Assembly: GCA_024277475.1 (NCBI GenBank)
Contig: JAJRVC010000365.1
Coordinates: 1 to 8,804, forward strand
Source: Deltaproteobacteria bacterium
Lineage (GTDB): Bacteria > Desulfobacterota > Desulfobacteria > Desulfobacterales > JAFDCJ01
Direction: 5' to 3'
DNA length: 8,804 nt
Position numbers and translations under genes: made by a program. Of this stretch, positions 1 through 6,634 are shown in pieces (position 1 is the stretch's first letter; every line of letters begins with the position of its first letter). Below the pieces are notes generated by a model. That model had not been told where the DNA came from and searched no databases. It saw only the letters and a program-made list of their open reading frames with translations.

Positions 1-2124
1 ACCCAGGGCAAGGATTTCGACCGCTATTACGAAAATGTCAAAACAAGGGGCGTGCGGTTTATCCCCACCAAAATCCATACCATCGACCCGATACCGGACA
101 GCGACAACCTGGGGCTGCGCTATGTCGACGAAAGCGGCCATCCGCAGGAAGAAATCTTTGATATGGTCGTGCTGTCCACAGGGCTTGAAATCAGCCGGGA
201 CGCCGTCGATCTTTCCAAAACCGTCGGCATCGAACTGGACCAATATCATTTCACCGCCAGCGACAGCTTCCACCCGGTCAGCACTTCCGTGCCGGGCATC
301 TATGCCTGCGGTGTTTTTACCGGTCCCAAGGACATCCCGCAGTCGGTGATGGAGGCCAGTGCCGCGGCCTGTGCGGCCACCGAAAACCTGGCGATTGCCC
401 GCAACACCCAAACCAAAACAGTTGAAACGCCGGCAGAACGCAATGTGAAACGGGAATCCCCTCGCATTGGGGTGTTTGTCTGCAATTGCGGCATCAATAT
501 CGGCGGCATCGTCCGGGTGCCGGAAGTGGCTGAATATGCGAAAAGCCTGCCCGGGGTCATCTACGTGGAAGAAAATCTGTTTACCTGTTCCCAGGATACC
601 CAGGATAAAATGACGGAGGTTATTCGGGAGCAGAAACTCAATCGTGTGGTTGTGGCAGCTTGCACACCGCGGACACATGAACCGCTGTTTCAGGAAACAC
701 TGGTGAACGCAGGCTTGAATAAATATCTGATAGAGATGGCCAACATCCGCAACCAGGATTCCTGGGTACATTCCAATGATCCGGATGCCGCCACAGCAAA
801 AGCCAAGGACCTCGTACGGATGGCTGCAGCCAAGGCCTTCCTCTTCGATCCCTTACAGCAGACGGAATTGCCGATCAGCCGATCGGCCCTGGTGGTGGGC
901 GGCGGCGTCGCCGGAATGACCACTGCTCTGGCACTGGCCCGGCAAGGATATCCGGTGCACCTGGTGGAAAGGTCCGGCCAGCTTGGCGGCAATGCCCACA
1001 ATCTCAATAAAACATTTCGGGACGAAGACATTCAGAGCTATTTGCAGGAGTTGATCCGCCGGATTGATTCGCAAAAGACTATCAGGGTGCATTTGGAAAC
1101 CACCATCGGCCATGTTGACGGGTTTGTCGGTAACTTCAAAACAGCGTTATCCAATGGTTCCTCCCGGGAAACGGTGGAACACGGCGTGGTTGTTTTGGCC
1201 GCGGGGGCTCAAGAGTATGTGCCCGCCGAATATCTATACGGCAATCATGCGGCCGTGGTGACCCACCTGGAGATGGATGAGCTTTTTAGAAACGACGACA
1301 GCCGCATCAAAAACGCCCGGGACGTGGTCTTTGTCCAGTGTGTAGGCTCTCGGAACGAAAAACATCCCTACTGCTCAAAAGTTTGCTGCACTCACTCGAT
1401 AAAAAGCGCCCTGGAATTGAAAAGCAGAAATCCGGAAACAAATGTTTACATTATTTACCGGGACATCCGGACCTATGGCGAAAGAGAGGATCTTTACCGT
1501 GAGGCCAGAAACCAGGGGGTTCTTTTTTTCCGCTATGATCCGGATGAAAAACCGGAAGTTGCAGCCAGGGGCAAACAGGTGACGGTTACATTCAACGATT
1601 CTATTTTGGGGCGTAAATTGAGCGTCAATGCGGATATTGTCTGCCTGGCGGCGGCCATAGTGGCCAATGATGATTCGAGTCTTTCACAGTTGTTTAAAGT
1701 TCCAGTGGATGCCGACGGCTGGTTGCTGGAGGCTCACCAGAAGCTGCGGCCGGTGGAGTTTGCCACCGAAGGCATTTTTCTGTGCGGCATGGCCCATTAC
1801 CCGAAGCCGATCGAAGAAAGCATTACCCAGGCAAAGGCGGCGGCCGCCAAGGCGCTGACGATACTGGCCCGGGACCACATCATGGTGGGCGGCATTGTTG
1901 CCCGAATTGCACCCGAGCTTTGCTCCGGATGCCTGGGCTGCATCAATGTCTGCCCTTTTGGGGCCATTACTTTTGACTGGGAAAAGAAAATCGCCGAGAT
2001 CAATCCGGCGCTGTGCAAGGGCTGCGGGGCCTGTGCCGCGGCCTGCCCGTCGGAAGCCCCGGTTCTGATGGGATTCAGCAATAAACAGCTTTATGCCCAG
2101 ATTAAAAGTGCGATGAGCGCATAA
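1..2124 (+). CDS. hdrA: HdrA-like FAD/iron-sulfur subunit, tandem two-module form (5' partial)
   Basis: Heterodisulfide-reductase subunit A type flavoprotein, the subunit that performs flavin-based electron bifurcation in cytoplasmic Hdr complexes. The frame is open from base 1, so the true start is outside the window; 707 residues are visible. Residues 1 to about 135 match the C-terminal end of one HdrA module (reductase-like, with VVLSTGLEI and GIYACGVF). After a linker, a second complete module begins near residue 155 with VFVCNCG (C161, C163), then C196, the VVVAACTPRTHEP stretch, a Rossmann GGGVAG at 300-305, and the HdrA cysteine signature C447-x10-C458-x3-C462-C463. Two ferredoxin-type [4Fe-4S] motifs close the protein: C641/644/647/651 and C672/675/678/682. 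The GTG at base 52 lies inside conserved sequence and is not a start. The downstream mvhD and fdh genes suggest this HdrA takes electrons from formate. Family assignment is firm; the tandem arrangement is read from the visible half-module; partners are inferred. Confidence 0.93.
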   Translation, partial: TQGKDFDRYYENVKTRGVRFIPTKIHTIDPIPDSDNLGLRYVDESGHPQEEIFDMVVLSTGLEISRDAVDLSKTVGIELDQYHFTASDSFHPVSTSVPGIYACGVFTGPKDIPQSVMEASAAACAATENLAIARNTQTKTVETPAERNVKRESPRIGVFVCNCGINIGGIVRVPEVAEYAKSLPGVIYVEENLFTCSQDTQDKMTEVIREQKLNRVVVAACTPRTHEPLFQETLVNAGLNKYLIEMANIRNQDSWVHSNDPDAATAKAKDLVRMAAAKAFLFDPLQQTELPISRSALVVGGGVAGMTTALALARQGYPVHLVERSGQLGGNAHNLNKTFRDEDIQSYLQELIRRIDSQKTIRVHLETTIGHVDGFVGNFKTALSNGSSRETVEHGVVVLAAGAQEYVPAEYLYGNHAAVVTHLEMDELFRNDDSRIKNARDVVFVQCVGSRNEKHPYCSKVCCTHSIKSALELKSRNPETNVYIIYRDIRTYGEREDLYREARNQGVLFFRYDPDEKPEVAARGKQVTVTFNDSILGRKLSVNADIVCLAAAIVANDDSSLSQLFKVPVDADGWLLEAHQKLRPVEFATEGIFLCGMAHYPKPIEESITQAKAAAAKALTILARDHIMVGGIVARIAPELCSGCLGCINVCPFGAITFDWEKKIAEINPALCKGCGACAAACPSEAPVLMGFSNKQLYAQIKSAMSA

Positions 2125-2161
2125 GCCGGAGGTTAGTTTTCAGCCCCAACGCCGGCCTGAA

Positions 2162-2174
2162 AAACAGCCTGTTT
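2162..2174. repeat. Short palindrome in the hdrA-mvhD gap
   Basis: AAACAG-C-CTGTTT is a perfect 6+1+6 inverted repeat about 40 bases after the hdrA stop. The 178-base gap (2125-2302) is A+T-rich in its second half and contains no gene I can support. The palindrome is too tight to form an RNA hairpin and would better suit a dimeric DNA-binding protein, but a 13-base palindrome can occur by chance. No convincing terminator or promoter was found in the gap. Confidence 0.25.
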
Positions 2175-2302
2175 AATCTAAAAAGAAACTGATGAACATC
2201 GAACGTCGAATAAAAACATTCTGTCTATTTTAAAAAAGATTTAGCGAAGCGTTTCCATTAGTGTCGTACAAGCGTGTTAGGTGTGAGAAGGAAGGAGCAA
2301 CC

Positions 2303-2788
2303 GTGAAAGAAGACCGATTTGAACCGAAAATTCTGGCTTTTATCTGTAACTGGTGCGCCTACGGTGCGGCAGACCTGGCCGGTGTCAGCCGGCTGCAGTA
2401 CCCGCCCAATTTGCGCGCGGTACGGGTCATGTGCTCGGCCACCGTATCGCCCCATCACATTTTACGGGCACTGCAGGACGGTGCCGACGGGATTCTGGTG
2501 GGCGGGTGACACATCGGTGACTGCCATTACCTGTACGGTAATCACATGACCGTTAAACGCCTCACTTTTTTGCAGGAATTGCTTGGCTTCATGGGGTTGG
2601 CGGAACGTGTCCACCTATCATGGATCTCTTCCGCCGAAGCTCAGAAATTCGTGCAGGTGGTAACCGATTTTACGGAAAAAATCAGAGCGTTAGGACCCAA
2701 TCCCCTTGCGGGATTTTCTGAGAAATGGAAGGCGGTGCTTCCGCCAAACGAGTCTATTTTTGAAGCGGTTCAAACCCCCGGACAGTAG
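2303..2788 (+). CDS. mvhD: MvhD-type [2Fe-2S] electron-transfer subunit, selenoprotein (Sec69)
   Basis: MvhD/VhuD family protein, the small iron-sulfur subunit that passes electrons from a hydrogenase or formate dehydrogenase to HdrA. The frame is read through an in-frame TGA at 2507-2509, giving 161 residues. GTG at 2303 is chosen as start because AGGAG lies at 2293-2297 with 5 bases of spacing and family homology begins there (FEPKI). Visible features are C15-x2-C18 (CNWC), C44 (VMCS) and then GG-U69-HIGDC74HY, where the family normally reads GCHxGDCHY. Sequence on both sides of the TGA continues the family in the same frame (EWISA-like region, FTEKIRALGP), which excludes a broken gene. A stem-loop for Sec insertion follows. 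The last ~25 residues extend past the usual family end. Methanococcus VhuD is known to carry Sec, giving precedent. It follows hdrA by 178 bases and precedes the FdhB-like gene by 49, so it is probably co-expressed with fdh. Confidence 0.93.
2507..2545 (+). promoter_or_regulatory. UGA recoding site and bacterial SECIS-like hairpin in mvhD
   Basis: The in-frame TGA (2507-2509) is followed 16 bases later by a perfect 6-bp stem, ATTACC (2526-2531) with GGTAAT (2537-2542), closing a 5-base loop TGTAC. GTG (2517-2519) can also pair with CAC (2543-2545) to extend the base, leaving a 6-base bulge. The loop carries the GU dinucleotide (2533-2534) expected by SelB, and the distance from UGA to loop fits bacterial SECIS elements. 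SelB function is inferred from geometry. Confidence 0.8.
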
Positions 2789-2837
2789 AAGCAGCCATGC
2801 ACCAGTCACCGGGATTAGCGCTATCGAGGAGAAATTC

Positions 2838-3659
2838 ATGAAGGCAATGGTTAAAAACTGGCTTAAAGAGGGCGCCATCGACATTTTTCTGGGTTATAAA
2901 CAGGTCGACGGACACCCGTTGCCCTATTGTTTCACTAAGGAGCGACTGGAAGATATTGACGATCTGATGGCCGGGCCCGCCCGCTATTCCCTGGAAAAAA
3001 TCGCCACCCATATTACCGCTGTCAAACCGGACATTAAAGTTGGGATGCTGGCCCGGGACTGCAACCAACGGGCGTTAAATGTCTTGTACATCTGGAACCA
3101 GCTTAATCCGGACAACATCGAAACCATCAATGTCAACTGTTGTCCGTCAAGTCTTAAAAAGCACGGAGACTGCTCTTACCTGGAGCCTGAGACCGCCGGT
3201 GCCTATAAAAAACAAGTGGGTGTGGACAATAACCTGCGGGTGCAGGAGGCCGAACAATATGATCAGCGGCAGCGGCTTGACCGCTGGATGTACGAATTTC
3301 AAAAATGCATCAAATGTTACGGGTGCCGCAATATCTGTCCGGTCTGTTTCTGTAACGAATGCAGCCTGGAGCACAAGGAACTTGTCGGTCCCGGCACACT
3401 GCCGCCGGAAATTCCGATCTTTCATCTGGTCCGGGCGGTACACATGGCCGGTCGCTGCATTGATTGCGGGCTGTGTGAAGATGCCTGCCCGGTGGATATC
3501 CCGCTGCGGCTGCTATATCGCAAAGTCAATGAGATCGTCGTCAATGTTTTTGATTATCAAACCGGAACCAGTGCCGATCAATCTCCCTTCAACATTCTTG
3601 GAGATACGGTAACCCTGGAGCCGAAACCGATTCAACCGGCCAAGATGAGCAATTCATAA
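2838..3659 (+). CDS. FdhB/FrhB-like electron-transfer protein with two [4Fe-4S] motifs
   Basis: A 273-residue iron-sulfur protein that probably links the FdhA active site to MvhD/HdrA. ATG at 2838 is chosen because GAGGAG lies at 2826-2831, 6 bases upstream; the frame extends further left, but only through sequence overlapping mvhD that shows no family features. The N-terminal half (LKEGAIDIFLGYK, YCFTKERLEDIDDL) resembles the family related to the F420-reducing hydrogenase/formate dehydrogenase beta subunit; it holds a paired cysteine C101-C102 and C112. The C-terminal half has a cysteine-dense motif with C157, C160, C163, C167, C170, C172 and C175, then a classical ferredoxin motif C207/210/213/217 followed by Pro. 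No signal peptide or membrane segment is seen, so it is cytosolic. The first motif has more cysteines than one cubane needs. The exact electron acceptor and any flavin binding cannot be read from sequence; the name FdhB is positional. Confidence 0.8.
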   Translation: MKAMVKNWLKEGAIDIFLGYKQVDGHPLPYCFTKERLEDIDDLMAGPARYSLEKIATHITAVKPDIKVGMLARDCNQRALNVLYIWNQLNPDNIETINVNCCPSSLKKHGDCSYLEPETAGAYKKQVGVDNNLRVQEAEQYDQRQRLDRWMYEFQKCIKCYGCRNICPVCFCNECSLEHKELVGPGTLPPEIPIFHLVRAVHMAGRCIDCGLCEDACPVDIPLRLLYRKVNEIVVNVFDYQTGTSADQSPFNILGDTVTLEPKPIQPAKMSNS

Positions 3660-3695
3660 TTCCCGGGTAAACCGGAAAATATGTTGTCAGATAAA

Positions 3696-3756
3696 GCCCG
3701 ATAAGGGCCTAGGTTTCTTTCAACATTGCGTGTAAGAAATGGCCCCTAAGGGCCTA
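3696..3756 (+). repeat. Direct repeat with two small hairpins in the fdhA leader
   Basis: The 109-base gap between the FdhB-like gene and fdhA contains TAAGGGCCTA twice (3702-3711 and 3747-3756). Each copy forms the right side of a small hairpin: GCCC-GATAA-GGGC (3696-3708) and GGCCC-CTAA-GGGCC (3741-3754). The second hairpin ends 4 bases before the GGAG of the fdhA ribosome binding site, so it could affect translation or bind a regulator. Function is inferred. Confidence 0.4.
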
Positions 3757-3768
3757 AAGGAGTCACAA

Positions 3769-5811
3769 ATGCAGTGCAAGTTAGTCCCCTCGGTGTGTTC
3801 TTACTGCGGAACCGGCTGTGGAATCCTTTTCGAAGTCATCGACGGAAAAATAAACAGCACGCTGCCCATGAAAACACATCCGGTCAATGAAGGAAAATTG
3901 TGCATCAAAGGCTGGAACCTGCATGAGCATGTCAACAGCTTCATGCGCCTGAAAAAACCGCTGGTGAAAACCTCCGGGCGGTTTATCACCACTGAATGGG
4001 ACGAAGCCATTCAGCTGACGGCCGATCGCTTCGGCGAGATCATCCAAAAATATGGGCCGGACAGCGTCGGGGTGCTGGTGTCGGCCAAGCTGACCAATGA
4101 GGAAAATTACCTCGCTCAAAAATTCGCCCGAGCGGTGATCGGCACCAACAATGTGGATCACTGCGCCCGACTGTGACATTCCTCTACGGTGGCCGGTCTG
4201 GCCGCCGCCTTCGGCTCCGGTGCCATGACCAACTCCATTGCCGAGATCAAAGATTCCGGCTGTATCTTTGTCATCGGCTCCAACACCACCGCCTGCCATC
4301 CCCTGATTTCGCGCCGCATTTTCAGGGCCAAGGAAAAAGGAGCCCGGCTCATTGTTGCCGACCCTCGAAACATTCAACTGAGCCGTTTTGCCGACGTGGC
4401 CGTACAGCAGCGCCTGGGAAGCGATGTGGCCCTGCTCAACGGTATGATGCACATTATCATTAAAAACGGCTGGCAAGCCACCGATTACATCGCCGATAGA
4501 ACGGAAGACTGCGGGCAGCTTGAAAAACTGATAGCGTCCTACACCCCCGAAAAAGTTCAGACCATCACCGGCGTGGATCCTGTCGACCTTGAAAAAATGG
4601 CCGAGCTTTACGCCACACATCCACCGGCCTCTCTGCTCTATGCCATGGGCATCACCCAGCACACCACCGGTGTGGACAACGTCAAATCCTGCTGCAACCT
4701 GGCCATGCTGTGCGGCAATGTGGGGGTTTACGGCGGAGGGGTCAACCCGCTGCGGGGCCAAAACAACGTCCAGGGAGCCTGCGACATGGGAGGACTGCCG
4801 GATGTGCTGTCCGGCTACCAGAAGGTCAGCGATCCCGAGGCGCTGGAAAAATTCTCCAAGGCCTGGGGCCGCAAGCTTTCTTTTCAACCGGGATTGACCA
4901 TTACGGACATGATCCCGGCCATGCTGGCGGACAAGCTCAAGGGCATGCTGATTATCGGTGAAAACCCCAAGCTCAGCGATCCGGACTGGAACCACCTGAG
5001 CCATGCCCTGAAAAATGTCGAGTTTCTGGCGGTCCAGGAGCTCTTTTTGTCGGAAACCGCCCAGGTGGCCGACGTGGTGCTGGCGGCCGCTTCATCGGCT
5101 GAAAAAGAGGGCACGTTCACCAACACCGAGCGGCGCTGCATGCGGATTAACCAAGCGATAGAACCCATCGGCAACTCCCTGCCGGATTGGGATATCATCT
5201 GCCGGCTTTCAACCGCTATGGGTTACGAGATGAGCTATGAAAGCCCGCAAGAGATCTTTGATGAAATGACAGCCTTGACCAAGAGTTACGCCGGTATGAA
5301 TTATCAGCGCCTTGGAATTGATGGCCTGCAATGGCCCTGTCCCAATGGCGATCATCCCGGCACTCCCTACTTGCATAAACACCAATTTACGCGGGGAAAA
5401 GGGAAATTTTATGCCATCGATTATCGCGATCCGGCCGAATTGCCCGATGCGGAATATCCTTATTTTCTGACCACCGGTCGGATGTTCGCCCATTTTCATA
5501 CCGGTACGATGACCCGAATTTCGCCGCACCTGGATGTCGAGCAGACCACCGGCTACGTCAGCATCAACCCAGAGGACGCCGGATCCCTGGGGGCCAAAGA
5601 AGGGGATATGCTGGTATTGTCCTCGCGCCGGGGCCGCATGGAAGCGCCCGCCCGGTTGAGCGAGTCGGTGAAACCCGGCACCCTGTTTTTGCCCATCCAC
5701 TTTGGTGAAAACCCGACCAATGTACTGACCAATGCGGAGGCCGTCGATCCCCTGGCCAAGATTCCCGAATTCAAAGTCAGTGCCGTAAAGGTGGAAAAAC
5801 TGACAGCCTAG
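3769..5811 (+). CDS. fdhA: Formate dehydrogenase catalytic subunit, selenoprotein (Sec136)
   Basis: Cytosolic molybdenum/tungsten bis-MGD formate dehydrogenase that interconverts formate and CO2. It is read through an in-frame TGA at 4174-4176 to give 680 residues, close to the ~715 of E. coli FdhF. ATG at 3769 is preferred over ATG 3739 because GGAG (3759-3762) sits 6 bases upstream and conserved sequence starts at once. The [4Fe-4S] ligands are C10, C13, C17 and C45, followed by the electron-relay lysine K47 (LCIKG). U136-H137 sits in RL-U-HSSTVAGLA, equivalent to U140-H141 of FdhF, and R329 (LRGQNN) matches FdhF Arg333 with the same offset of 4. The C-terminal molybdopterin dinucleotide-binding domain starts near YFLTTGRM and includes HFGENPTN. 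There is no Tat signal, so it is not a periplasmic enzyme. Neighbouring FdhB-like, MvhD and HdrA genes suggest coupling to an Hdr-type bifurcating complex. Identity is near certain; direction of catalysis is not. Confidence 0.97.
4174..4207 (+). promoter_or_regulatory. UGA recoding site and bacterial SECIS hairpin in fdhA
   Basis: The in-frame TGA at 4174-4176 is followed by an 8-bp stem, CGGTGGCC (4187-4194) with GGCCGCCG (4200-4207), one T-G wobble included. The stem closes the loop GGTCT (4195-4199). This loop is the same as the core of the E. coli fdhF SECIS apical loop (AGGUCU) and lies 18 bases after the UGA, within the bacterial range. It should recruit SelB-Sec-tRNA. Confidence 0.9.
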
Positions 5812-5824
5812 AGTAAAAATGGCT

Positions 5825-5851
5825 CCGCCGGGGTTGCAGACACTTCGGTGG
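5825..5851 (+). other. Stem-loop just after fdhA
   Basis: CCGCCGGGG (5825-5833) can pair along its full length with CTTCGGTGG (5843-5851), using three G-T wobbles, around a 9-base loop, starting 13 bases after the fdhA stop. It is followed by C and eight A, not by a T run, so it is not a standard intrinsic terminator. It may protect the 3' end of the fdh transcript or weakly attenuate it. Function is uncertain. Confidence 0.35.
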
Positions 5852-5885
5852 CAAAAAAAACTCTGTGTTTAAAATCAACCCCATC

Positions 5886-5929
5886 TCTGTCAGTTGAAAA
5901 TTTTTTCTGTCAGGGATAACATCTGTCAG
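5886..5929 (+). promoter_or_regulatory. Triple TCTGTCAG repeat around a promoter-like sequence
   Basis: TCTGTCAG occurs three times, at 5886-5893, 5906-5913 and 5922-5929, with start-to-start spacing of 20 and 16 bases. Between copies 1 and 3 lies a sigma70-like pair: TTGAAA (5894-5899), 17 bases, TAACAT (5917-5922). The repeats therefore touch the upstream side of the -35, the spacer and the downstream side of the -10, as operator sites would. A caution is that transcription from this pair would begin close to 5929, at the start of the ribosome binding site AGGAGG (5928-5933), leaving a very short leader. Confidence 0.45.
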
Positions 5930-5942
5930 GAGGAAAGAGACC

Positions 5943-6569
5943 ATGAAAAAAGCACATATCCTGGTAATGGAAGACGATCCGACTATCTCCGCGGCCCTGG
6001 ACATGATTTTAACCGAAGCCGGCTACGATGTCGCTGTTGCCGAAACGGGCGAGGCCGCCCTGGAGCTTTTTGACCAGAAAAAATTTAATTTAATCATCGC
6101 CGACTTGAAATTGCCCGGTATCGGCGGCATGGAAGTTATCCGGCAAATAAAAGAAAAAAAACCCAAAACGCAAGTTATTGTCATCACGGGTGTGGGCACC
6201 CAACCCATAGCCGAGGAAGCCCTGGCCCTGGGAGCCCATGACTTTTTACCCAAGCCGTTTACGGATGATCAGATTAAAACGGCTATCGATGAGGTTTTGA
6301 AACGCCATAGTGCCGGTCCTTTTCATCTTTTTTCACTCATTCAAAAGCGAGAAGTCCTCGGCGTGTTAAGTCATGCGGCTGATGACGAAGATTTTTGGAA
6401 CGACTTAATGGAATTAGGCTCTGAGGCTTTGGACAAATACCAGTTGATAAGTGATGCCAAGGCCGCTATCGCTTCCGGTGATTTAAAATGGATAAACGAA
6501 AATGTGGGGGAATTGAATCAAAAACAATTGGCTTTTATTTTCAAACGGCTGGAGAGGGAAGTCTATTGA
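5943..6569 (+). CDS. Response regulator: receiver plus uncharacterised helical C-terminal domain
   Basis: A 208-residue two-component response regulator. ATG at 5943 has AGGAGG 9 bases upstream (5928-5933). Residues 4 to about 122 are a complete CheY-like receiver: acidic pair D11-D12, phosphoacceptor D54 (IIADLKLPG), T82 (VITG) and K104 (FLPKPF). Residues about 123-208 contain no recognisable HTH, GGDEF, HD or AAA+ output. The stretch is mostly helical, with an acidic start (ADDEDFWNDL), then YQLISDAKAAIASGDL, then a charged helix near the C terminus (LNQKQLAFIF, KRLEREVY). The output is thus probably protein-protein interaction, not DNA binding. It lies 131 bases after fdhA on the same strand and converges on the receiver-Lon gene 65 bases away, so the two receiver proteins may belong to one circuit. 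No histidine kinase is encoded here. Receiver identity is certain; role is unknown. Confidence 0.9.
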   Translation: MKKAHILVMEDDPTISAALDMILTEAGYDVAVAETGEAALELFDQKKFNLIIADLKLPGIGGMEVIRQIKEKKPKTQVIVITGVGTQPIAEEALALGAHDFLPKPFTDDQIKTAIDEVLKRHSAGPFHLFSLIQKREVLGVLSHAADDEDFWNDLMELGSEALDKYQLISDAKAAIASGDLKWINENVGELNQKQLAFIFKRLEREVY

Positions 6570-6634
6570 AGATTTGGGATGGGTTCTAATTTCGGCCATC
6601 ATCATGCAATATTCAGAAAATCGTCGCTAAGGAC

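Noticed and set aside
52..54. GTG at base 52 as the start of hdrA
   Set aside because: Codons 1-17 continue the HdrA family upstream (GKDFDRYYE), so the gene is cut by the window edge.
1339..1391. Selenocysteine in HdrA, as in some methanogens
   Set aside because: The HdrA signature positions here are all TGT or TGC (C447, C458, C462, C463), with no in-frame TGA.
2507..2509. mvhD as two fragments broken by a stop codon
   Set aside because: The stop is TGA at a conserved Cys/Sec position, the same frame continues the family, and a SECIS-like hairpin follows.
4174..4176. fdhA as a pseudogene or as two ORFs (start at GTG 4189)
   Set aside because: The TGA matches the known Sec site of formate dehydrogenases and the hairpin is strong. 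GTG 4189 has no ribosome binding site and lies inside the active-site motif.
3781..5004. 407-residue open frame on the minus strand opposite fdhA
   Set aside because: Antisense shadow of fdhA, low-complexity in Gly, His, Val and Asp, with no recognisable domain.
6567..6569. TGA at the end of the response regulator as a third Sec codon
   Set aside because: No Cys-homologous context, and the downstream reading has no family features or clear hairpin; it is an ordinary stop.
6570..6634. Bidirectional terminator between the convergent regulator and lon genes
   Set aside because: No stem-loop with a T run was found on either strand in these 65 bases.
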